Position numbers and translations under genes: made by a program. The notes below the pieces were generated by a model, which saw nothing but the letters and a program-made list of their open reading frames with translations, was not told where the DNA came from and did not search any database. From Roseateles toxinivorans (GTDB lineage: Bacteria; Pseudomonadota; Gammaproteobacteria; Burkholderiales; Burkholderiaceae_C), in contig CAMDHE010000051.1 of NCBI GenBank assembly GCA_945898095.1, forward strand, positions 1 through 32,410: 32,410 bases of DNA, read 5' to 3'. This document shows, one piece after another, positions 15,208 through 21,771 of this stretch. Every line of letters starts with the position of its first letter. Positions within the stretch are counted from its first letter, which is position 1.

Positions 15208-15974
15208 TGATGCGCAGGCAAGACATGCAACCACTCCTGTCGGTACGGAACATCCGCAAGAGTTTTCGAGGCATCAAGGTGCTTGAAGATGTGTCGTTCG
15301 ATGTCGATGCAGGTTCAATTACGGCCCTCGTCGGCTCGAATGGAGCCGGCAAGAGCACATTGGTGAATGTGATCACGGGTGCGATCCAGCCGGATGGGGG
15401 CGAGGTTCGCTTGGCGGGGCGGGACCTTGGCCGACTGCCTGCTTATCAACGGGTACGGGCAGGTCTGCTGCGCACATTTCAGCATCCCCGCGTATTCGGG
15501 TCCTTCAGCGTGGCAGAAAGTGTGGCGCTGGCTAGAACACCACCTGAATTGGAGCGTTTCGGGTCATCGTTGCTTTCGGCAATGAAAGGGAAAGCTGCCG
15601 CACCGGCTTTCGAACCACGGTATCCGATCGAACAACGGCTTGCCGGGTTGGCGGGCATTCCGACCTCGCTGCTTTCTTATGGTGAAAAGAAGCTGCTTAT
15701 GCTTTCGCAAGTCCTCGCACTGGATGGTTCGGTCATATGCTTTGACGAACTCTGTGCAGGGATGGAATTGGCCGTGGTGGCGGATGTGAGGCATTGCCTG
15801 CTTTCGCTGGCTGAGCGGGGTAAAGCGATCGTTTTTGTGGAACATAACCTCGCTCTCGTCCGCTCCCTGGCGACGCGAGTCATCTTTCTGAACCAAGGCC
15901 GAGTCTTCCGCGACGGGCCAGTGGATGAAGTTCTGACCGACCCAGAAGTGGTCAGCCTTTACCTCGGAGGATAG
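15207..15974 (+). CDS. ABC transporter ATPase (LivG-like) with unusual Walker B flank
   Basis: A 255-residue nucleotide-binding subunit. Walker A is GSNGAGKS (43-50), the Q-loop is RTFQ (89-92), the signature is LSYGE (156-160), Walker B is VICFDE with Asp180 and Glu181, and the switch is His213 in VEHNLALV. LivG proteins usually read LDEPAAGL after Walker B; here it is FDELCAGMELA, so the D-loop region is unusual although the catalytic glutamate remains. The start may be ATG 15207, 15210 or 15225; 15207 overlaps the LivM stop. The LivF-like gene follows 2 bases after its stop. Confidence 0.9.
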   Translation: MMRRQDMQPLLSVRNIRKSFRGIKVLEDVSFDVDAGSITALVGSNGAGKSTLVNVITGAIQPDGGEVRLAGRDLGRLPAYQRVRAGLLRTFQHPRVFGSFSVAESVALARTPPELERFGSSLLSAMKGKAAAPAFEPRYPIEQRLAGLAGIPTSLLSYGEKKLLMLSQVLALDGSVICFDELCAGMELAVVADVRHCLLSLAERGKAIVFVEHNLALVRSLATRVIFLNQGRVFRDGPVDEVLTDPEVVSLYLGG

Positions 15975-15976
15975 GT

Positions 15977-16696
15977 TTGTCACAACAAGTCATCACAGCG
16001 CACGACGTTTGCTCAGGCTATGGCGACGCGGAGGTCCTTCGCGGTGTATCGGTGCGACTGGACCAAGGCGAAATCGTCGGCCTGATCGGGCCCAATGGCG
16101 TCGGCAAGACGACGCTCCTGAAATGCATGGCGGGCCTCATGCCGATTGGATCGGGCAAGCTACGGGTCTTTGAGCGCGACGTAACGGCGAGTTCAACGCT
16201 TGAACTGCGCTTGGCAGGTCTTGGATATGTGCCGCAGGAGCGCAATGTGTTCCCCAACCTGAGCGTGCGGGAGAACCTGGAGACCGCCTACCGGGTGGCC
16301 GGCAAAGGTGCCGCTGCCATAGATATTTACGAACGGATGGCGTTCGTGGAAGCACTCTTTCCGCGACTCGCGGAGCGGCGTAGACAGCATGCCGGACTGA
16401 TGAGCGGTGGGGAACAACGAATGGTGGCCTTGGGAATGGGCCTGATGCTGAAGCCGCAGGCCCTGCTGCTGGACGAGCCAACAACAGGCTTGGCGCCCAT
16501 CGTGGTGTACGAGTTGATGCGAGCCATCCGTAAATTGCGGGAGTCCGAAGGCATTTCAATCTTGATCGTGGAACAGAACATTGCATCGATGCTGAAGGTC
16601 GTGGACCGGCTGTACATCATGAAAGAAAACGTCTGCAGGGAGTTCGATGGTGAACCGGCAGACCTGGGACGACAAAACATTTGGGAGTACCTTTAA
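15977..16696 (+). CDS. ABC transporter ATPase (LivF-like)
   Basis: A 239-residue ATPase. Walker A is GPNGVGKT (38-45), the signature is MSGGE (142-146), and Walker B is ALLLDEPTTGLAP with Asp166 and Glu167, followed by the switch region IVEQNI. Everything needed for ATP hydrolysis is present, in contrast to the divergent LivG partner. The start is TTG at 15977, chosen because GGAGG ends 6 bases before it and the resulting N-terminus MSQQVITAHDVCSGYGDAEV fits the family. The stop overlaps the SDR start (TAATG). Confidence 0.92.
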   Translation: MSQQVITAHDVCSGYGDAEVLRGVSVRLDQGEIVGLIGPNGVGKTTLLKCMAGLMPIGSGKLRVFERDVTASSTLELRLAGLGYVPQERNVFPNLSVRENLETAYRVAGKGAAAIDIYERMAFVEALFPRLAERRRQHAGLMSGGEQRMVALGMGLMLKPQALLLDEPTTGLAPIVVYELMRAIRKLRESEGISILIVEQNIASMLKVVDRLYIMKENVCREFDGEPADLGRQNIWEYL

Positions 16697-17469
16697 TGCA
16701 TGCATCACAAACGGGACGCTTTGAAGGGAAAACAGCGTTGGTGACCGGTGGAGCTGCTGGCATCGGTCTGGCAGTCGCGAATGGATTTTTTGAACAAGGT
16801 GCGCGCGTTGTCATCGTGGACATCCGTGGTGCTGAGGAGGCGGCCCAAAAACTTGATGCCAGCGGCTCTCGGGTGCGGGGGGTGACAGCAGATGTGACAG
16901 TGGATGCGCAGGTCGAAGAAGCCGTTGGCAAGGCTGTACAGATTTTCGGGTCCGTGGACATCCTCGTGAACAACGCCGGTATCGCGACGTCAATTGCGCC
17001 TCGGCCCTTCGAGGAAATTGGTACCGAGGAATGGCTGCGTGTCTACGACGTCAACGTCATGGGTATCTTCCGTTTCTGTCGCGCGGTGCTCAAGCCAATG
17101 AAGGCGATTGGTGGTGGCAGGATCGTGAACATCGGCTCTGCTGCCGCGTTCAAGGGCGTTCCTCTGCTGCTTCACTATGTCTCCAGCAAGGGTGCGGTGC
17201 TGGCCATGACGCGCAGTCTTGCCAAGGAACTGGCTGAGTACAACATTCTCGTGAATTGTGTGGCGCCCGGCTTCACCATCAGCCCGGCGGTGCTCGAGAA
17301 TGAGGGCCAGATGTCGCGGTCGCGGAGCATTTCTTTGCAAGGACGGGCAATCGCCCGGGACCAGTTCCCTGAGGATCTTGTCGGTGCCGTCCTGTTCCTT
17401 GCTTCGAACGAAGCTTCTTTCATGACTGGCCAGACGTTAGTGGTCGACGGCGGCACCTACCTGCACTGA
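16696..17469 (+). CDS. Classical SDR oxidoreductase
   Basis: A 257-residue short-chain dehydrogenase/reductase with a full active site: TGGAAGIG (17-24) for the dinucleotide, NNAG (92-95), Ser148, Tyr161 and Lys165, and the end VVDGGTYLH. Asp42 after strand 2 suggests NAD(H) preference. It is the last gene of the transport operon, coupled to LivF by TAATG. In the catabolic context it could be the working dihydrodiol or hydroxyacyl dehydrogenase, since the other SDR of the cluster has lost its catalytic residues; this is inference. A frame extension to TTG 16681 is less likely because it overlaps LivF further. Confidence 0.9.
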   Translation: MHASQTGRFEGKTALVTGGAAGIGLAVANGFFEQGARVVIVDIRGAEEAAQKLDASGSRVRGVTADVTVDAQVEEAVGKAVQIFGSVDILVNNAGIATSIAPRPFEEIGTEEWLRVYDVNVMGIFRFCRAVLKPMKAIGGGRIVNIGSAAAFKGVPLLLHYVSSKGAVLAMTRSLAKELAEYNILVNCVAPGFTISPAVLENEGQMSRSRSISLQGRAIARDQFPEDLVGAVLFLASNEASFMTGQTLVVDGGTYLH

Positions 17470-17548
17470 CGAACTTCGAAAGTGCGGCTGGTTTGCAACA
17501 CCGGCGAGCCGTTTCGCTTGGCCGCAGTTTGTCCCGGACGATCCAAAC

Positions 17549-17836
17549 TCAAATGCCTTGCACGGCGACCAGTCGGGCAGAACTGCATTCGTCTCTGACG
17601 ATTTTCAGTCCCTGGTAAACCGGACCGTTATAAAAGCCTTCCCAGGCTTCAATGCTGGGGAACTCCAAGATCACGATTCGGCGCGGAATCCAATCGCCTT
17701 CGTAGATTCTGTGCTCACCACCGCGGGCCAAATACTTGGCACCTGCGGCTGCCAAGGCTGGTTTCACCTGGTTCATGAAGTCTTGGTAACGGGCCAAGTC
17801 TCGAATTTCGACGTCAAAGATCACCAAGGCCGCCAT
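17549..17836 (-). CDS. DUF1330 family protein
   Basis: A 95-residue protein with the DUF1330 layout: LVIFDVEIRDLARYQDF, GAKYLARGG, RRIVILEFPSIEAWEGFYNGPVYQ and a short basic end. The family adopts a ferredoxin-like dimeric alpha/beta barrel and its function is unknown. It converges with the SDR of the transport operon and stands alone on its strand. It may be the outermost gene of the catabolic region, as a second small barrel protein besides the Dabb protein. The ribosome site is weak. Confidence 0.85.
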   Translation of the reverse strand: MAALVIFDVEIRDLARYQDFMNQVKPALAAAGAKYLARGGEHRIYEGDWIPRRIVILEFPSIEAWEGFYNGPVYQGLKIVRDECSSARLVAVQGI

Positions 17837-17920
17837 TCGAATATTCTCTGATGAGCGAGTCGGTCGGCATGTTCAGGCAAAGCTACGCAGTCGCAGTGAA
17901 GGCCATGAAGAGAAGCGCAT

Positions 17921-17952
17921 AAAAATTAAACCATTATGAATCAATGGTTTAA
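17921..17952 (-). terminator. Intrinsic terminator of tRNA-Ala
   Basis: TTAAACCATT (17926-17935) and AATGGTTTAA (17943-17952) form a perfect 10-bp stem with a 7-base loop. Read on the minus strand it lies 16 bases beyond the tRNA 3' end and is followed directly by a run of five T, the layout of a factor-independent terminator. The stem is AT-rich. Confidence 0.75.
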
Positions 17953-17968
17953 CTTGTACTCTTAATGT

Positions 17969-18044
<76 letters not shown>

Positions 18045-18178
18045 CCATGAGCCGTAGAAAGTATAGCGAATAGGCTGCCATGGCCGGCCTGAATCTGGCC
18101 GGACCGGGGGTTTTCATCGAGGGCATAACGGCCAGGATTGGCTACCGTTGCAGCTTCTTCATATTCGCAAGGAATTCC

Positions 18179-19051
18179 ATGCCCCGCCACACAGCCGCCT
18201 GGCACGACGCTCAATACAACAATCGCGCGCGGGTCGCCGATCAGGCACAGATACTGAGGCGCTGGGCGGTCGATTCGAAGCTTGCGCGCGAGCGAGCCGT
18301 TTGTCAGCTTGATCTGCCTTATGCCAGCCCGACGTCGAACGAGGCAGCGTTCGAACGCCTCGACCTGTTCGCTCCGGCCGCTGGTACTGCCCCTGACGCG
18401 CCTGTGCTGGTGATCATTCATGGCGGCTATTGGCGCTCGCTCGACAAATCGGATATGTCGTTCCTGGCCAAGGGCTTTACTGACGCCGGCGTTCTGGTGG
18501 CAATTCCGAATTACTCGCTCTGCCCGGCGGTTGGCATCGACCGGATTGCCTTGCAACTGGCCGAGTCGCTGGCCTGGGTCTGGCGCCATGCCACTGAGCA
18601 TGGCGGCGACCCCCGGCGCATCGTGCTGGTCGGCCATTCGGCGGGCGGTCATCTGGCGGCCATGCTCAGTTGCTGCAACTGGCGGGCAGTAGGCGACGAT
18701 CTGCCGCAGGACCTGGTCAAAGGGGCAATGTCGATCTCGGGCGTACATGACCTGGAGCCGCTGCTGCATACGCCTTTCCTGCGGGCCGACCTGCAACTGA
18801 ATGCCGCCCTGGTGAAGAAAGTCAGCCCGGTGTTGTTCCCGGCGCCAGCTTCGCCGTTTTATGCCTTGGCCGGCGGCAGCGAAAGCGCCGAATTCAAGCG
18901 CCAAAACCGCATCATTCAACAGGCCTGGGGTCAGCGCGCTGTGCCAGTCTGCGAGGAGATTGCCGGCCGGAATCACTTCGACATCCTCGACGATCTGGCT
19001 TTGCCAGATGGGCGTTGCCATCAGTTGATGCGCCGTTTGCTCGGCCTGTGA
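18179..19051 (+). CDS. Alpha/beta hydrolase, kynurenine formamidase-like
   Basis: A 290-residue alpha/beta hydrolase. The HGGYW oxyanion motif, the nucleophile elbow GHSAGGHLA and the late NHFDIL supply the oxyanion hole, serine and histidine; HGGYW is characteristic of arylformamidase-like hydrolases. ATG 18179 is chosen because AAGGAA precedes it closely and the N-terminus MPRHTAAWHDAQYNNRARV matches the family start (a Y-N-N-R pattern); an upstream in-frame ATG at 18080 adds 33 unrelated residues. No tryptophan catabolic partner is adjacent, so another ester or amide substrate is possible. Confidence 0.85.
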   Translation: MPRHTAAWHDAQYNNRARVADQAQILRRWAVDSKLARERAVCQLDLPYASPTSNEAAFERLDLFAPAAGTAPDAPVLVIIHGGYWRSLDKSDMSFLAKGFTDAGVLVAIPNYSLCPAVGIDRIALQLAESLAWVWRHATEHGGDPRRIVLVGHSAGGHLAAMLSCCNWRAVGDDLPQDLVKGAMSISGVHDLEPLLHTPFLRADLQLNAALVKKVSPVLFPAPASPFYALAGGSESAEFKRQNRIIQQAWGQRAVPVCEEIAGRNHFDILDDLALPDGRCHQLMRRLLGL

Positions 19052-19059
19052 TGCCGGGC

Positions 19060-19683
19060 TTAGCCAATCGCCAGATACCGCCCGGGCTTGTGGTTGATCG
19101 CCAGTGCGGCGTTGATTGCTGCCATACCCAGCAGCGACAGGCCGAGTCGCGGCAATGACACAAAGGGCATTGCGCTGAGCAGGATCAGGGTGTCGAGTCC
19201 GGCTTGCACATAGCCGGCGCGCCAGCCTTTTTTGTCCTGCAGGTATTGCACCAGCAGGTTGATGCCGCCCAGCGAGGCCTTATGCCTGAACAGGATCAAC
19301 ATGCCGGCGCCGGTCAGCAAGCCGCCGGCCATTGCGGCAAACCATGGGTTCAACTGCATGAACTGCAACCAGCGCGGCAGGACCTCGGACAAAACGGCCA
19401 GCAGGCTGACTGCGGCCAAGGTTTTCAGCGTGAAGGGCAGGCCCATGCGGCGATAGGCGAGCCAGTAGAAGGGCAGGTTGACGCAAAAAAACAGGCTGCC
19501 GAATGACAGACCGCTGGCGTAATGGATCAAAAAGGCGATCCCGACCGTGCCACCAGTGACCATGCCGGCTTGTCTGAACATGGCCAGGCCGATGGCGACA
19601 AACAAGGTGCCGGTCAGCAGCCCCTGGGCGTCTTCCAGCATTGAATGGCGGAAGCTGCGGCTGACAGGAAGGTCAGATGCCAT
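19060..19683 (-). CDS. YitT family membrane protein
   Basis: A 207-residue membrane protein with five to six hydrophobic segments. Family motifs are AGMVTGGTVGIAFLIHYAS near residue 45 and ASLGGINLLVQYLQDKKGWRAG in two pieces near residues 135-155. Its function is unknown; related proteins are often called transporters without evidence. It is the last gene of a minus-strand string and overlaps the DUF2788 gene by 11 bases. Confidence 0.88.
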   Translation of the reverse strand: MASDLPVSRSFRHSMLEDAQGLLTGTLFVAIGLAMFRQAGMVTGGTVGIAFLIHYASGLSFGSLFFCVNLPFYWLAYRRMGLPFTLKTLAAVSLLAVLSEVLPRWLQFMQLNPWFAAMAGGLLTGAGMLILFRHKASLGGINLLVQYLQDKKGWRAGYVQAGLDTLILLSAMPFVSLPRLGLSLLGMAAINAALAINHKPGRYLAIG

Positions 19684-19885
19684 TCATCCACCATTTGATC
19701 AGCCCTTTGGCGAGGAATCCGACCAGGCCGAAGCCAAGGCCCAGCAACAGGATGAAGGTGCCAAAACGCCCGGCCCTGGATTCGCGCGCCAGCTGCAGGA
19801 TGATGAAGACCATATAGAGCATGAAGGCGCCAACCCCATAGCTCAGGCCGAACTGGGCGATCTGCTGCTCGGTGTAGCCGAACAT
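19673..19885 (-). CDS. DUF2788 small membrane protein
   Basis: A 70-residue protein with two hydrophobic helices (GVGAFMLYMVFIILQLA and GTFILLLGLGFGLVGFLAK) separated by RESRAGRF, the DUF2788 pattern. ATG 19885 is preferred over a frame extension of 16 codons because it follows the preceding stop by 1 base (TGACATG) and gives the family N-terminus. Its function is unknown. Confidence 0.85.
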   Translation of the reverse strand: MFGYTEQQIAQFGLSYGVGAFMLYMVFIILQLARESRAGRFGTFILLLGLGFGLVGFLAKGLIKWWMNGI

Positions 19886-19886
19886 G

Positions 19887-20660
19887 TCAGTCCCGCATCG
19901 ACACCAGGTCGCGATAGGCATGCCAGCTGGCATGACCGAGCCAAGGCAGGATCACCACCAACCCAAGCATCAAGCTGGCCATGCCCAGCAGCGTCAGGCC
20001 GATCAGCAGCGAAGCCCATAGGGCCAGCGGCGCCGGGTGCGCCATCACGACGCGCCAACTGGTCAGCACCGCACCCATCACGCTGATCCTGCGGTCGAGC
20101 AGGATCGGAATCGTCACCACGCTGGACGCGAACATCGGTGCCGCCAGCAGCGCCCCGAGAGCAAGCCAGCCGGGAAAGAGCAAGGAGTCATCGCTCAGCA
20201 CGACCAAACGGATGAAATCTGCCGGGCCATTGATCGGAGCCGGCGCAAACCCGGTGATCAACGCGGCCGAGCAGAGTATCCAGCCAGTACCGGACAGCGC
20301 CAGCAGCAGGCCTAACTTGACCAGCCGGTTGTCCTGCGGCTGCCAGGCGCGCAGCAGGGTTTTCATCGCAACCGGCCGGCCTTCTGCCAGGTCACGGCTG
20401 AGGGCGTAGAAGCCGGTGGCCAGGATCGGTGCGACCAGCAGAAAAACACTGAAGAGGACGGCCAGCAACCAGAACTGATGCCTTGCCAGCAGCAACAGCA
20501 AGGCGCCGGGCAGCGCCAGCATCAGGCCTTGCAGCAGCGATAGTCCGGGGCAGCGACGCAAATCGGCCCAACCGCGCGCCAGCCAACCCAAGGGCCGCAG
20601 CAGCGGCACATGCTTGACGCCAAAACAGCGCGATTCCTGTAAAGATTGATCAGTGAACAT
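19887..20660 (-). CDS. DUF2189/BPSS1780-like membrane protein
   Basis: A 257-residue integral membrane protein with about six hydrophobic segments. The motif APILATGFYALSRDLAEG and the C-terminal block LDRRISVMGAVLTSWRVV and HASWHAYRDLV fit the DUF2189 family, common in proteobacteria and of unknown function. The start at 20660 overlaps the end of mnmH by 11 bases; the longer frame (to 20723) would overlap it by 74 and add unconserved residues. Confidence 0.85.
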   Translation of the reverse strand: MFTDQSLQESRCFGVKHVPLLRPLGWLARGWADLRRCPGLSLLQGLMLALPGALLLLLARHQFWLLAVLFSVFLLVAPILATGFYALSRDLAEGRPVAMKTLLRAWQPQDNRLVKLGLLLALSGTGWILCSAALITGFAPAPINGPADFIRLVVLSDDSLLFPGWLALGALLAAPMFASSVVTIPILLDRRISVMGAVLTSWRVVMAHPAPLALWASLLIGLTLLGMASLMLGLVVILPWLGHASWHAYRDLVSMRD

Positions 20661-21771
20661 CGGGCGAGGATGTTGGCAGCTGGACCGCAGGCCAGGCTTG
20701 ATCCTGGACAAGCTTGTGGGCATGCAGTTGGCGCGCCATTTCGGTCATGCAGTCTTGGCCACCGTCGACCAAGTTCAGGCGCTGCGCCTGGTCGAGCTGC
20801 GGATAATGCCCGCGCAGCGAGCGCTCATAACCAGGGTCGTAATGCTCGCGCATCAATTCACCGAAGACTGCAGCCCAATCGCCGGCCAGCGCCTGGGCTT
20901 GCCAACGCAGCACCTTTTCGCGACCGCGCAGCGTGATCAGGATTTCGAGCAGGGCGCAAAAGGCCTCGGGCCTGAGCTTGAAATGACCATAGTCTTGCAG
21001 CAGCAGCTCGATTCTTGCAGCCTCGGGCATCTCCAGCCAATAGCAGTTCGGGCTGGCCCGCATCGCCTCGTGCAGCGCCTCGGGCACCCGCAACTGGCCG
21101 ATCTTGCGGCTTTCGCTTTCGATAAAAACCGGTTTCGTCCGGTCCAGGCTGCGCATGCACTCCCACAGCAGGCTGTCGAAATGCTTCTGGCTTGGCTGTG
21201 GCTGGTCGGGAAGGCCGCCGAGTATCGAGCCGCGATGCGCAGCCAGGCCTTCGAGGTCGAGGATCTGTGCACCTTGCTCGGCCAGCGCCTGCAGCAATCT
21301 CGTCTTGCCGCAACCGGTGCGTCCGCAGATCACATGCAGTTGGTAAGTTGCCGGCATTTGGCTCAATTGCTCGCGCACCAGGCCCCGGTAAGCCTTGTAG
21401 CCGCCTTCAAGCTGGCGCGACTTGAAGCCGATCTGGCTCAGGAACCAGTTCATTGCCCCTGAACGCTGGCCGCCGCGCCAGCAGTAGACCAGCGGTCGCC
21501 AGGTCTTGGGCAGGGCGCTGGCATAAAGATCGAGGTGGCTGGCGATATTGCGCGCAATGATCGCCGCACCCAGCTTGCGTGCTTCGAACGGCGAGCCGTT
21601 GTAGAGCGTGCCGACAACGCGCCGCTGTTCGTTGTCGAGCACCGGCCAGTTGACTGCGCCGGGCAAATGGTCTTCAGCAAATTCGGCGGGTGAGCGTACG
21701 TCGATGATTGCGTCAAAAGCGCCGAGATCGGCCAAAGCGTCGGCGCTGCTGATGCAATGCGAGGGCGTCAT
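20650..21771 (-). CDS. mnmH: tRNA 2-selenouridine synthase
   Basis: A 373-residue MnmH (SelU/YbbB). The N-terminal rhodanese domain holds the catalytic Cys97 in YCWRGGQRSG, and a P-loop GRTGCGKT (150-157) starts the C-terminal domain, with DLEGLAAHRGSILGG after it. The enzyme replaces sulfur by selenium in 2-thiouridine at the wobble position of some tRNAs, through a geranylated intermediate, and needs selenophosphate; no selD is in the window. Its start overlaps the glnD stop by 4 bases. Confidence 0.94.
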   Translation of the reverse strand: MTPSHCISSADALADLGAFDAIIDVRSPAEFAEDHLPGAVNWPVLDNEQRRVVGTLYNGSPFEARKLGAAIIARNIASHLDLYASALPKTWRPLVYCWRGGQRSGAMNWFLSQIGFKSRQLEGGYKAYRGLVREQLSQMPATYQLHVICGRTGCGKTRLLQALAEQGAQILDLEGLAAHRGSILGGLPDQPQPSQKHFDSLLWECMRSLDRTKPVFIESESRKIGQLRVPEALHEAMRASPNCYWLEMPEAARIELLLQDYGHFKLRPEAFCALLEILITLRGREKVLRWQAQALAGDWAAVFGELMREHYDPGYERSLRGHYPQLDQAQRLNLVDGGQDCMTEMARQLHAHKLVQDQAWPAVQLPTSSPDVH

